A stretch of 64,000 nt of DNA from Diphasiastrum complanatum (Eukaryota > Streptophyta > Lycopodiopsida > Lycopodiales > Lycopodiaceae), in contig CM055111.1 of NCBI GenBank assembly GCA_029204225.1, positions 30,065,818-30,129,817 of the forward strand, given 5' to 3'. Position 1 is the stretch's first letter, and each line of letters opens with the position of its first letter. The notes under the pieces are model-generated. The model worked only from the letters and a program-made list of their open reading frames with translations, was not told where the DNA came from and made no database searches. The position numbers and the translations under genes are program-made. Shown here piece after piece: positions 10,201 to 22,256 of this stretch.

Positions 10201-11440
10201 TGCTTGCGTGTTTTCCTATTATGCAAATACAACAACAAGTAATTCTAATTAGAATGATAGAAATGCTTCAAGTCTTATATAATCCAATGCAAATAAAAGC
10301 ATTTACCACTACTTATTCAATACTTGTTATTTGTAAGCTCAATCCAAGCCTCCTTTTTAGCCTCAAATGTATGACACCTTTCAACGTACGAGGTATGGAG
10401 AGGAGGTACTGAAACCTCTCACTCCTCCCCCCAACATCCAGAGGAAGATAAAGCCACTGCTGTGGTTGCTAGAAACAACATAGAGGACCTCCCCCTCTCC
10501 TCCATCCAACACGAGCTGTAGCCCACGTGGCTGCAGCTACCATACCTGCATAAAACATACCCCCATAAAAAATTAAAAAAAAGCCCGTACCTAAATAGCA
10601 CAACTGTAAATCTGTGCAGGCTCGCGGCTGCCAGATTGAGTCAAATTAGACTGGCCCCACCCTTTTTTTTGTTTAAATAGGGGCAAACTCTAAGTTAAAA
10701 CATAAAATACAAATGATTTAAAAGAGTCCTTCAAACTAAAGTTTGAATTAACAAAAAAAATTCACTTTTTCAAAGAAAAGATAATCAAGTTTTAATTAAA
10801 TAAAATTTTACTTATCAACTGTATCCTACAACCAATTCAAGAATTCCCTTGATACAAAGGTTCTGAAGGTCGAAAGACACAATCACAAAAAGGAATACCA
10901 AACCACAAAAGCATATTAAGGGAACGCATGCACCTCCTAAAGGAAATCGGCTACTGATGGCAAATGTTACAACTCCCATGGATCTCCGATGGCCTTGAAG
11001 GATCCCCACACCCCCCCCCATACCAGTGATAACGCACCGTCTCCGCCCATCCATAGGGTCACAACCAACCCACCTCCATGCACTGGAGCTATCGACATAA
11101 TCGTGCCTATTCAAGCCTCCTGTGATAGCTGACATTCCATACCACCAGCGATTACTCTCGGCTCTCCCTAGCATACATCTCCTGGCCTGGAGATACATCC
11201 TCTCATGCATGTGCTCTCAATCCACCAACTCCCAAGTAGACTGAGTGAATCATGGAAAGAGGGAAACCCCACCACTGTATAGGCATTGCATAGTGGGTCC
11301 CATCAAGCACGGTCCTGCCAGTGACACATGACCACCTAGGATGGTGACAGGTGGCACATAAACATGTTGATAACGCTAGTAGACCTGCGTCAGGCCCCTT
11401 GCAACGGTGTCACAGAAGGGCGCACCATTATGGTACATAA
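10201..11440. other. No gene recognised
   Basis: Mixed-composition sequence with an A/T-rich stretch at 10630-10810 and C-rich runs near 11008-11018. A 131-codon reverse frame at 10815-11210 has no recognisable domain and is probably chance. This could hold LTR remnants, but no repeat partner was seen in the window. Confidence 0.3.
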
Positions 11441-11449
11441 CAAATAACT

Positions 11450-11960
11450 CCAACTGAAATTAATTTTTCTTCAAACTTGGTACATAAAGCACCTCCTTGA
11501 TCATCGTCTTGCTTTTGCCATCAGATAGTTGGATGGAAACAATGCATATCCTCTTGATCGCACACGTCACCATTTGCTTGTGAAATAGAGGTTCCATTAT
11601 CCAACTCTTTCAAGCTACTGAATCAATCTTTATTACCTGTCATGTGTCTTGTGGCTCCCGAATCAATGTACCACGCTTGATCCTCTTGATTCGATGACAA
11701 TGCTGATATAAAGATGCTAGAGTATTCGACTTCACCTTCGTTGTTAAGATTGCCAACTTGCTTAGGTTTTTCCACACTCGCCTATATAATGTAGTTTGTC
11801 TCTTATTGCCTTGATTCTGGTCATATAAGTTTGAATGTGCTCCCCTTGTTCCATACGAGCATTATTCAATTTTGACCTCAAAAACATGATTCTTGACGGG
11901 TTTGAAGTCTTGAACTGCTCTTTTAGTACATCTCAGGTATAAGGGAAGCTCTTTAGATAT
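11450..11960 (-). pseudogene. copia gag and protease fragments (family D), reverse strand
   Basis: On the reverse strand a Gag segment reads FKTSNPSR / SKLNNARMEQGEHIQTYMTR in shifting frames (about 11940-11790), the UBN2-type Gag core. The retropepsin start QEDQAWYIDSGATRHMTG follows (11690-11637). After it come decayed PR sequences and a VLYVP-like motif near 11480. Gag is shortened between these pieces and the frame is broken. It belongs with the Gag N-terminus at 12640-12817 and the LTR at 14150-15389. Confidence 0.7.
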
Positions 11961-12639
11961 TGCTTACAAAACACAAACACAATGAAAAACACACTATGGA
12001 GAAACCACCCAACCAAGTAGAAGCATCCAATCAATCTCCAAAAGCTTCACCCCCAAGCCAAGGGTTAGGAAGCATGAACGTCGAGTGAGAGCCTGGTAAT
12101 GAATCAATCATAAATATGAGGAGTAGGGCGAGTTTGGCCTCTTCTTATGGAGCTATGAACCACTTGTGCACTCAGACATGCATGGTCCTAACTCTCCTAT
12201 ACTTAGGTTCCTCCATAATAGAGTCTATATGCATAGATTTTCTATTCATAGAATTGCTATTGATAACTCTACACATGCACCTATCCCAAACCTTGTCTAA
12301 ACTCCATTTAGTGTGTTCTGGGCCCAACAAGGTCATTAGTTACTTTCTGGTCATGTCCAGTATGACGTGGCATAACTAACAGCTTGTTTCACTGGAGTAC
12401 CATGTATCCAAGACTAGAAGTATACTGAATCCTATGTACTGATCATGGACATGACACTAGGCTTGTCTTGGTGTCACGGCATCTTTCTGGTCATGTCCAG
12501 TATGATGTGGCATAACTAACAGCTTGTTTCACTGGAGTACCGTGTATCCAAGACTAGAAGTATACTGAATCCTATGTACTGATCATGGACATGATACTAG
12601 GCTTGTCTTGGTGTCACGACATCACTGATGTGGGTAATG
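11961..12639. other. Unidentified insertion inside the family D gag
   Basis: About 680 bases separate two parts of one reverse-strand Gag. No coding similarity was recognised; an 87-codon plus frame at 12116-12379 looks like chance. The right half is a two-copy tandem repeat (next entry). Confidence 0.4.
12343..12622. repeat. Tandem duplication, 2 x 140 bp
   Basis: Positions 12343-12482 and 12483-12622 are direct copies that differ at only about four positions (for example GACGTGG versus GATGTGG, and GACACTAGG versus GATACTAGG). At about 97% identity the duplication is fairly recent. Confidence 0.9.
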
Positions 12640-12817
12640 ATGTGGTCCTTCATCGATAAGTTGATGAAGGTCAACGCCCTCCTAATCTTCCTATCGAACA
12701 CTTTGATGTCCACTTCATTTGGCAGTCTTCTCTCATTTTGAAATTCCACACTGCATAGTTGGAAGTCCTGTCCGATATGCTACTTTCGCTCAAAATGGAC
12801 TCTCCCATGTTTGCCAT
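12640..12817 (-). pseudogene. copia gag N-terminus (family D)
   Basis: The reverse strand opens with ATG at 12817-12815 and reads MANMGESILSESSISDRTSN then YAVWNFKMR, the usual copia Gag start ending in the NY..W...M motif. The frame shifts soon afterwards but continues as VFDRKIRRALTFINLSMKDH, another typical Gag stretch. The rest of gag lies on the far side of the insertion at 11961-12639. Confidence 0.75.
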
Positions 12818-14135
12818 CTCCAAAATGCCTAAGAATCTACCTGTAGGCTAGAGAGAGTATGTCGAAGCCAATGATGATGTCAAAAGTCAAAAGTAATGAC
12901 TTGCAATTTTTAGCTTACCAGGCCACCAGCCGCCTTATTGCCAAATTGGAAGCCAAGTCGCTTTCGCTTTTCAAAATGCTTCTCGCCATGAATTCCCAAC
13001 TTCGTGATGAAATTACTTTCGGCGTTCTCCGAGCACTTTCTCCGTTGCAATCACTCTGTTTTGTGGTATTGTACTTGCATGTACATTCCGGTTGCCTTTC
13101 GTTTGGAGTTCGTAGCCTTTCATTTGGCCCAAAATAAACTTAAAACAAATAAAGTAGGCCCTTTTAAGTTTTTGAACTATTTCTTCTTGGTGAAGAAACT
13201 TCAATCTTCGTGAATTTCACACCCTTGGGTCCCTTTCAAGGTGAAATTTTATAATGAAGTTGAAGGCTATTCTCCTTTTAATGCACTTTGGGTCCTTCAA
13301 AACGATCATGGCCGTTAATTCAAAAGCCCTTGATCGTGGCCACCCAATCCTCACAGTATCTTGACTATTGGTTTGATTAGATCATGATCTAAAGATGTAG
13401 ATCGATCTTGTGCACCAATAAGCACTCCACAGGCCGCTAGACCCTTCAACACACAATGTGGTCACTCACCCTCAATGCACGTGACCACACAATGTGGTCA
13501 CTCACCCTCGGCATGCACGACCTGATTTGGTCATGCCTCCTCTCTGTCCATGGTCGCGCCTTCCCAGGCTATTTCAGCCCTGATCAATCTCTATTTGGAC
13601 TGATTTCAGCCCAATTTGAGGCCTAGACCAGGGTCACCGTACTGATTCTGAGTCTGTAGAGTGTTCACACACAAAATTCCGTGCATAAACGGTGATTTTA
13701 GCTCAACTTGAAAAAGTGGCTTCCGCTTTTTGCTACAAACCTGCTAGGTTCACTGATTACAAGCAAATCTCTGACACAAAGCTCAGAGCCTCTCCATGGG
13801 TAGTTGACAGCATAAAATATCCTCCTTTATGGCTTTACGGCGTCCAAGACGGAGCACATACAGTGAAGATTTTACCAATTATGTAGGAAAAACGCTGACC
13901 CCCCGAGTGGTTTATTCAACCAACTAACCACAAAACTCTCGGTTTTCAGCCGTTTTCGACCCTTCTGATGCACAAGCTAAGAATCCCTGTTATACTAAGC
14001 TTAGCAAGCCTCCGTATGCTCGAAATTGTGCACCCGTGCTTCACTTTATACCCGCCGTAAACCTCGAACTCTTGGAAAAACTGTTCTCCCAAAGCTCTCT
14101 TCCACGACTACTTTGTACTATGCACAATCCCTGTA
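12818..14135 (-). other. Leader of the family D copia element
   Basis: Long untranslated stretch between gag and PBS on the reverse strand. It contains a small direct repeat (CACACAATGTGGTCACTCAC at 13450 and 13486, period 36). Open stretches near 12859-13213 and 13692-13886 carry no recognised domain. Confidence 0.5.
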
Positions 14136-14149
14136 CCGCTCTGATACCA
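14136..14149 (-). other. Primer binding site of family D copia
   Basis: The reverse strand reads TGGTATCAGAGCGG, complementary to initiator tRNA-Met. It sits directly inside the LTR at 14150-15389 and fixes the element's orientation. Confidence 0.85.
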
Positions 14150-15389
14150 AGTTAAAATTCGTTTGAGATAAGATCACAGATCATGCAACACAGTAATATA
14201 CACTTAGCAAGCACTCTCCCACACCAATCTCACATAGCAACTATATCTCTGAAAACCAAAATACATTGTACATATTGCCTTTTTTTTGACAACCCATGGA
14301 CAAGATGCGTGTCTCGTCGACTCGCCTTGTGGCGAGGCCAACTAGTCCTAATCCATTGATAGGACCCACAGTATAGTAACACAATAGTTCTACTTTTATT
14401 CTAACTGTTTGATGGTGAATTTCTTTAAGAAGATAATAACAGTGAAAGATTTTAGAAATCATAGCATCATCTTTAGTTTATTTTAAGCTTTTAGAAATTA
14501 AAATATCAAAAAAAATTGCTAATTTCACCTTCTATATCCCAATATCATGAAAACCTACATAAGCACATTTATATTATTTGAAGTTCTCAAAATATCCAAA
14601 TCATATTTGTACATTTCCATGTCAAAATCATATTCAAGTCGCCATTTACAGTAGAGTATGAAAAATTTGTCCGCCTTGATATTTATGATTTCATTGTTAA
14701 GTATTCATGATTAGAACCAATATTCACAATTTTAGAATTATCATTCATGATTCAACAACCGTAATTTCACAATAAGTGCTCACAAAAGTAGCTATTGTAT
14801 TAATATTTTACGGTTTGAAAGTAGTCAAAAATTCAAATTTGATTTTCACAACTCAATATTAATAGTGTTCATGATGAGTATTATAAGGTATTCAAGTTCA
14901 ATAAGTAGAGTACTTAGGATCAGGATTGATAGCCACAATCAATATTCAAAGTAATTATGATCAATACTTAAATTCTTTATGATCAATATTAAAAAAAATC
15001 ATGTTTAATACTCAAAAAATTCATAACTAAGCAATACTTACAATATTCACATTCAATATCTAGAGTATTTGTATTCATATTCAAAGCATCCATGATATAA
15101 TTTTATCCAATATGTAAGCCATTACGTTTATGACTTACAAAAGATTTAGTAAACGCAATAGAAATAAAATTTTAGACAATCTACCAAGAAGGCAAGAACT
15201 AAAAATACAACTCTATCTCAATACTAGCTCACTACATACAAAGATATGAAAGTAGATCAAGATACAAACCACCTTTGATCTTTATGAACAAAAGAGTACT
15301 TCTCTATATTTGACTAATGAATGACATGAACACCTATTTATAGTTCTTGAGGTCTATATGTTGATACCGTCCATATCAAATTCTTAACA
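14150..15389 (-). mobile_element. 5' LTR of the family D copia element, ~1.24 kb
   Basis: On the reverse strand it starts TGTTAAGAATTTGATATGG (15389) and ends ...TTTTAACT (14150) next to the PBS, so the ends form an inverted repeat with one mismatch. A TATA-like CTATAAATAGG lies about 50 bases in (near 15340). The middle (14600-15100) is AT-rich with scattered short repeats of TTCATGAT/AATATTC type. No second LTR was found, so the element is truncated. Confidence 0.7.
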
Positions 15390-15600
15390 CACACCCTCGT
15401 ATCTTACTGGCACATATGAGTTTGGCCCCGACTCAGTTTGCCTCCTGACACCTGTCCCAGGTGCCGCCCTGCTGCTACCCGCCCTATCTGCCCGCCTTGC
15501 ACTTGCCTCCTCCCTGAATTCTCGCCACGTGGCGTTTGACCGTTTATCCCATAAGCTTCTCATAAAATACTCTCTACCTGCATATTTAGTGGAATTGCCC
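15390..15600. other. Unassigned sequence between LTR and GC-rich block
   Basis: GC content rises along this stretch. A 72-codon reverse frame (15384-15602) rich in Arg, Ala and Ser has no recognised domain. Confidence 0.3.
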
Positions 15601-15639
15601 AATTATGTTCATGTGTGTGTGTGAGCCTGGGCCTGCGTG

Positions 15640-16000
15640 TAACGACCTGGTTTGGTCGCCGGCGCCCCTTGGCGCCCAATGGTCCCAGTGCCCAGTGCCG
15701 CATCTCAAGGGGTGTGTAGTCCCGGGGCGCCGGTGGTCCCGGTGCCAGTGGGGTCCCGGGACGCCCGGCGCCCAGGCACCAGGGGCGCTCCAGTGGGCGT
15801 GGTCTTGGGGCGCCGGCATGTGGTCCCCGGCGCCAATGGTCCCGGGACGCCAGCGCCAGGCACCAGGCCGGCCCCTGAAGCACCGGTGCCTCGTTCCGGG
15901 CTTCCTGGTCCCGAGCTTGGCGAGTTCCGGACGTGCGTGCCCTGGTGCCAGGTATTTCTTGTCCCTGCCCGGACTCCACATGGCAATAGTTGATTGGAAC
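15640..16000. repeat. GC-rich block of imperfect GGCGCC / GGTCCCGG repeats
   Basis: About 360 bases with very high GC in an otherwise AT-rich window. Short motifs recur irregularly: GGCGCC (six-base palindrome, several copies), GGTCCCGG, CCCGGG and GGTGCC or GGCACC. Several overlapping frames stay open on both strands only because stop codons are rare in such DNA; none has a credible domain. Confidence 0.7.
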
Positions 16001-16048
16001 GGGGCCAAAGTTGTCCCCTTGCCAATATGTGCCAATAAGCGCCAGCGA

Positions 16049-16088
<40 letters not shown>

Positions 16089-16109
16089 ACACCCACCCAC
16101 CCACCCACC
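16049..16109. repeat. Compound microsatellite (AC)n - (GCAC)n - (ACCC)n
   Basis: About fourteen AC dinucleotides from 16049 to 16076, then GCAC/ACGC units, then four to five CCCA units to about 16109. It ends about 180 bases before the first recognisable kinase-gene exon. Confidence 0.95.
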
Positions 16110-16289
16110 GGGTGCGGGATACATTTATTAAACTTTAACAACAAACGTATGTTAGAATGCATTAATGTGCCATGACATTCACATGGTTGATCTTGGATGA
16201 CAATCTAGTGGATCAATAGTGCCCTTCTTGGTTTGTTCTGTCTGCTTCTAGTTCATTTATAAGGTCTCTGTGTATTTCTCATGCTAGCT

Positions 16290-18654
16290 TCTGCGACGTT
16301 GCTTTCAGCTATTCAGGGAACCCTCATCTTTGTCTACCTGGGAATTTTTCATGTACAACACCCACAAATATCAACTCCAAAAAGAGCAGCAACAATATTG
16401 GCAAGATTGTTGGAGAGGTGCTGGGTCCGATCGGGGGGTTTTGTGGTTTGGTAGCATTTGCAATTTATTTTTCGCGTTCTCGCAAGCACAAAGCGGAAGG
16501 TCCAATCCATGGCAAGTATAGTATCTTTCCTATTACCACTGACTCCGTTTGCACCAGTTCCGAGCATAAGATAGAAAACTGGTAGCCATTTGATTTCTTT
16601 TTGGTTACTGTAGAACCAAATCAATTGCTTCCCGTGCATACCATACAGAGATTCTCATATACGGACGTGGAGTCAATTACTGACAATTTCTGTAGACTGA
16701 TCGGAGAGGGTGGGTCCGGGCTTGTTTATTATGGAAAACTTTCAGCAAATGGCCAGGAGGTAGCAGTTAAAAAACTCTCAAACTTTTCTTATCATGGAAG
16801 TGGCGAGTTTCATAATGAGGTTTGTGCCATAAAATGTTTGGTATACTCTGCGAGAAGATTAAAAAAGTCAAAGTATCACTGCAAAAATGAGGTCACATAG
16901 TACCACAATAACGCATAATACCAGTGTTCAATGAGATTAAATTCGTTAGAAACTATTGTTTAGTCGTACAGACTTTCTGGAAGTTTTGTCCAGGTTGCAC
17001 TGCTTTCAAGAGTACATTATAAGCACCTGGTGTCCCTCGTTGGCTTCTGTGAAGAGTCAGGACATTGCATCTGGTTGTATGAGCACATGTCACAAGGCGA
17101 CCTGCGAGAGAATCTTTATGGTACACAGGCTTTTCTGTAGTCGTTTTCTGTACTACAAAGTGGTTTTTCCCTACGTGCAATAAGATATAACACTTGATAT
17201 GAGGCTTTAAAATATTTCTTCAGGTCTTGACTACTGGAAGACTCTTTCTTTCGGCTTTATCCAAGTATTTTTATACAAAGTGCTCAGAGGCGTGACAAAA
17301 TTGCTAGACGTTTTCTAGGGCTCGTTGATCATTGGAGATGATCTAACATAAACAATAAAATTTTGTTCAGGAAAGAAGTCAAGTGAACCTTTGGACTGGA
17401 ACACACGGCTTCGTATTGCTCTCAATGCCGCACAAGGTAGAAGTTTCTTTTATGTATGAGCGACATTATTTCCTCCTATAACAAAATAAGGAAATATGTA
17501 TACAACGTGAAACAGAAATTGTTACTTCAGAGAGACAGGAAAAGATTACCTAAATCGACATAATACTTGGAAGATACAATTTCGCCAGGGCTTGAGTACT
17601 TGCATAAAGGATGTCACCCACCTATTATTCATCGAGATGTGAAAAGCAGTAACATTCTTTTGAATCAATCGTACGATGCGAAAGTTGCTGATTTTGGAAT
17701 TTCAAAACTCTTACCCGAAGGAGCCATGAATGCCACCATGTCCGTGAAGGGCACATTCGGATATCTTGATCCAGTGTACGTAACCTCTTTACATTTGCAT
17801 TTGATGCAGATTTTTTCGATATAGCCTGTGACACCAATTTAATGTTAGGTCTCTTTCTTTATGACAGCAAGGAGTTTCAAGATTCTTATAACGCTGCTAA
17901 TTGCCTGCAAATGATTATTACAGGTATTTTAGCTCGCATCGGCTGACAGAAAAGAGTGATGTCTATAGTTTTGGGGTTTTGCTTTTAGAAATTATATCCG
18001 GCCGCGCATCGATAGATGTTACGCTTCCTCCAGATCAGATGAACATATGCGAATGGGTATGAAACATTTCTGTATAATCTCTTTGCTAACAATGCAGTGA
18101 GCGCGAGTCTCTTGTGACTTGTCTGCTAAGAAAACTTTAATTATTTTTTCCCTTCATCATGGAGTCTTTTCAAAATGTCTGACCCAAATGCTTTTGGTGC
18201 CACAAAAAAAAGTTACTTTTATCTGTGAAATTTTGGGTTTATCAATATCATCTAAGATCGGATGTCCCGTTGCAAGTCCTTAACTCATTGGCTATGTTTT
18301 TTGCTAGGCCCGTCCCTATTTAATGAAGGTGGAATTGAGGATATTGCAGATCCTCGCTTAACGACTTACAATATAGAAGCCATGTGGAAGGTCGCAAAAA
18401 TAGCAATATCAAGTGTAGAGCTGCCAGGAATAGATCGTCCAAACATGAGTGATATTGTGATAGTACTAAAAGAAGCTATAGCCATTGAGAATAATAATAG
18501 CCATAAAAGCTTGTCTGGTACAAATTCCTGGCAATCTTTTCATGGATCAAAAAAGAAAAGATATTATTCTTGTCCTGATATTCAAAACTCCTGTTTTAAG
18601 CCTGCAACGACATCTTTCAGAATATCTCACAGTTTTTCGCTGGAAGGGAGATAA
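16290..18654 (+). pseudogene. LRR receptor-like Ser/Thr kinase, 3' two thirds, one frameshift
   Basis: A plant plasma-membrane receptor kinase in several exons. The first piece reads YSGNPHLCLPGNFSC, the end of an LRR ectodomain, then a membrane span (VGEVLGPIGGFCGLVAFAIY) and a basic stop-transfer SRSRKHK. Kinase exons are clean: to 16819 (IGEGGSGLVYYGKL; VAVKKL with the ATP-binding Lys), 16994-17120, 17371-17436, 17589-17775 ([13 protein letters not shown] and ADFGISKLL; catalytic HRD and DFG intact), 17924-18056 (YSFGVLLLEI) and 18308-18654, with GT-AG introns. Features fit the LRR-I (malectin-like) group. The last exon has a one-base loss near 18322 between RPYL and NEGG. The junction before the kinase (16510-16660) is also unclear in phase. 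Signal peptide, malectin and LRR exons are not seen upstream. Confidence 0.8.
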
Positions 18655-20746
18655 ATATCACTCCATGCACTACCTCTCAATAAAACTTGCTTGTTGGTGC
18701 GAGCTCGAAATGTTACATATAACTTGCTTTCCGTTGTGATCCGACTCCTTCATAAATCCTGTTAAAATGGTATGCAGTCAACATGTGTATATCCCACTCA
18801 ATGTTTGCTTCAAAAACGTCAGCCTATGTGTAATGAATGGTACGAAGCTCAAAAACCGGTGATCACATCCAGCAAGCTCGCAAATTGCCAAAGAGTTTGG
18901 GGCCGACAGTGCTTTTGCAAGCATAACATATAAGCCCAACTTCCGTCATGTGTAGCGCTGGAAGAAATGCTTGCCTATCTATGGGATGATGATCGCTCTC
19001 CTCTTTGACGATGGAGATGTTCCAATGCTGATCATGAAATCAAATATTCAGTGCTCTAGAGTGTACTCAGAAGTGAGAAGCGTGGCATCCACTTTCTGAT
19101 TTGATACGGAACCTGGAAACAGCTCAAACAAAAGCATAGTAAATGTTTCAAATTTCATAGATGTTTTGATTGATATGATTTGATACGGAACATGGAGATG
19201 TTTGTTTGCCCACCTTCAAAAACCTCTTTGAGCTTATCTTCAATCTCTTGCATTTTTGCAAGCCTTGTAGTATGTACGTTTCCAAAACTCTCTTGAAAAA
19301 TGTTGTTGTTTAAAGATTACATTTAACAATTAGACTATGTTTTGTTTATCTCACATCTATTGGACTTCATTGTTGCCCATTTTGGCCTTGTTTTGCAAAG
19401 GCATTTGCATGTGTTCAATGTAGTTTTTGAAAAAGTTAAACCTTAAAAGAAGTGTCTAAACTATTGAAGGATGACTACATTAGATGATAGGTACTTTGAG
19501 TCTCTTTCATATATGCAATCCATAATTCATGCAAATTTGGGCACGAGGCCAAGTTATTCTTAGGGCTAGTAACATTGAGAGTTCAACAATGAATTATATA
19601 AGGAATGTTGTAATCTCAATAAGGATTCTCAAATGCATTTAGTAGTCGTTTATCTACATCAACTAACAATCTTGGATTTGGACTTCATTCATGCAAATTA
19701 GGCCTAACTGCACAAAACCTAAACAATGTGTATACAAACTTATAAGGTATATTTAGAATGTGTATAAAATTGATTTTAAGTGTTATCAAGTTGACGCTAT
19801 ATCTTCTAACAAGGTTTTTTAGAATTTAAAGCGAAAGAATTGTTGAATTTATGGTTGTTGTGTGGAGAACTGTATGCCCATAGGCGTAGACCTAGAGTAC
19901 AACATTGCATTGATCCTCTTCATTTGAATGGTGGTGGAGTTGCTCATATGGTTGTGTGCTACTCTATGAGCCTTATTGTGGCCCAACCTTGATGTTAAGA
20001 TCAATTTGATTACTTTCATTTTATATTATGTTTTGTGGATTGCCATAAAACAAAAACCCTTTTTTGTGAAAAACAAGTAACAAGTCGCGATTCCATTTTG
20101 ATAGTTGCCCTAGGATACAAATAAATCATTTTCCATTTTATTTACAGATAATTCAAAATAAAAGAGCTTGAGAATTGAAATTGCCCATTTGAAGTACATA
20201 TAACATGATGACCGAAAAAAAGAGAAATGACGTGGAGATCCATTTTTTTCAATTTTTAAATTTTTTTTTAAAAAATATCCAAATTTAAAATGCTTCAAAT
20301 AAATATGTTGTAATGTTAAAAAAATGTTGTATTTTGCAAGTGAATTAATCAAGCTACTAAAATTTTGTCAATACATTTTGATTACTAATTGCAAATTAGC
20401 TTATATGAAATAATAATACTATTCAAAATAAAATCATTAGATACACAACCACTAGAATAACTAAATTTTTTAAATTTTAAAAGTTTTTAAATTACAATTC
20501 TTGTATCAAAAAATATATTTTTTAGATTATGACAAAATTTTTAATCAGTATTTTTTAAAGTTTTAATGTTTTTAAACTCTTTACTTATATTTCAAATACA
20601 TATGTAAGTTCATTAAATATTTAAACATTAAATAAATGCAAATGAAATTATTTTACAATAATCGAGATTAAATGAGTTGTGAAAATATTTAGATCACCTT
20701 GAAAAAAATCTTTCCATTTTTCTAAATCCCTAACAATATTTTTTTT
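18655..20746. other. Intergenic, no gene seen
   Basis: AT-rich sequence after the kinase stop codon, strongly so from 20200. No retrotransposon motif or other coding domain was recognised on either strand. Confidence 0.5.
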
Positions 20747-20867
20747 CATTAGCAAAACTAAAATTATAACGAACTGTCAAGTTTATAATATTCTAATTTT
20801 TTATTAACACATAAAAATTAGAATATTATAAACTTGACAGTTCGTTATAATTTTAGTTTTGCTAATG
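20747..20867. repeat. Perfect 55-bp-arm inverted repeat (hairpin)
   Basis: Arms 20747-20801 and 20813-20867 are exact reverse complements over 55 bases with an 11-base spacer. Each arm begins CATTAGCAAAACTAAAATTA when read inward. The palindrome may extend imperfectly outward. It lies about 300 bases beyond the stop of the reverse-strand methyltransferase gene. It could be a foldback or MITE-like element, or a hairpin-RNA locus; transcription cannot be judged here. Confidence 0.95.
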
Positions 20868-22256
20868 ATTATCAATGTTAAAATTTTTAAAATATTTGAA
20901 ATTCTTAATTTTAAATCCTTAAAAAACAAATTTAAGAACATTAAATTAATCAAATAAATTTCAAAACACAATACGTCAAAAAATATAAGCGTAATTATTT
21001 TTTGAAATAAAAGAAAATTCCTTATTCTAAAAAATCATCGAGGTCATTTACATTTTTTTCCATTTCTTGAGTAACACTGTAGTTTCAAGTGGCACCTCTT
21101 CTACAGTTTCCTTGACTCAAGTAACCACATTATAATTTTGAACCAAGACATTAACAAATTCCTCTGTATCACTTACTTTTTGCTAGCAAGAGGTTGGGGT
21201 TCTTTGGACAAGGGAATTATTGAGTCCTCGCTATCTAAACTCTTTTCCACCTCAGATAGTTCATTTGACAACAATGAAAGAGATTTCATTCTCATTTTTA
21301 CAAAATCAACTAAATTAGAATCTAAATCTACTGCAGCAGCATGTCTACCTTTCTGAACAACACATGCGCTCATAGTGCCGCTACCACTAAATAAATTCAA
21401 AACCCAATCAGCTGGGTGAGAAAAAATATCAATTAAATGATTAATTAATTATTGTGGCTTTTGGTAGAGACAAGCCACGGAACTCGTCATTGGATTCTTC
21501 AGTTTCTTGGCCACGGTTGGATACTGGAACAAGTTTCCAAAACTTGTCAGTCCGGAAGTGTTGTAGTAAAGCATCGAGCTTTTGCCATCCAAAGAATAAT
21601 AACCGGTGGTTATGTATTCTATTTCATTGCAAAATCGTGCTCCTCTTGAGTTCCTCACATTGGGCTTGTACTTGACATGGAACATTACAAGTAAAATAAA
21701 CAAAAAAATTGAACTTTAAAATATAAAATCTAAAATATGATTATAATCTGTATAGGAATTAATAATCCAGAAATTTAAAAACTTACAATACAATATTTTC
21801 TATTCCTACATTACAGAAAGTTAATAGAGCTTTATGTACTGAAGCTGACTGCCAAGAAGAATGAAAAATAACAACTCTTCAAATAGGAAAAGTTGTTACT
21901 TCCAAAAAATCCTGCATGAAACTATGGATTTCAGTGAATTTGAAAGGAGAATCATCATTTAATGATTCCTTCATCTGAAATCCATACGGTATCTCAGCAA
22001 TGCAGAGCGTATAGGACCTTTTCTTTAAAAAATTTGAAATTTTTCTACAATTGCCCTCCTCAACTGAGTAAAAGCATGGTTGATCATTGACACTTTTGGG
22101 GAGGTAGGTCTCTAATGGATCCTCCTCCGCAATGGTCTCATCTCGTGCTAATCTCTCCCTGTCCTTTTTTTTTGCTTTCGCCTTCAGAATATGTCTCTTG
22201 AATTGCTCTGGAAGGACTTTGTTTTTCTTATCTTCAAGAGACTGAAAAAGAAAAAG

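Noticed and set aside
10815-11210. 131-codon reverse frame rich in Arg, Gly and Trp
   Set aside because: No domain, no neighbours that support it, and no repeat partner; probably chance.
12859-13213. Plus-strand frames of 92 and 69 codons
   Set aside because: They lie antisense in the leader of the family D copia element and overlap each other; no domain seen.
15560-16162. Several long overlapping open frames on both strands (up to 200 codons)
   Set aside because: They sit in GC-rich repeats and a microsatellite; all frames are open because stop codons are rare there, and none has a plausible domain.
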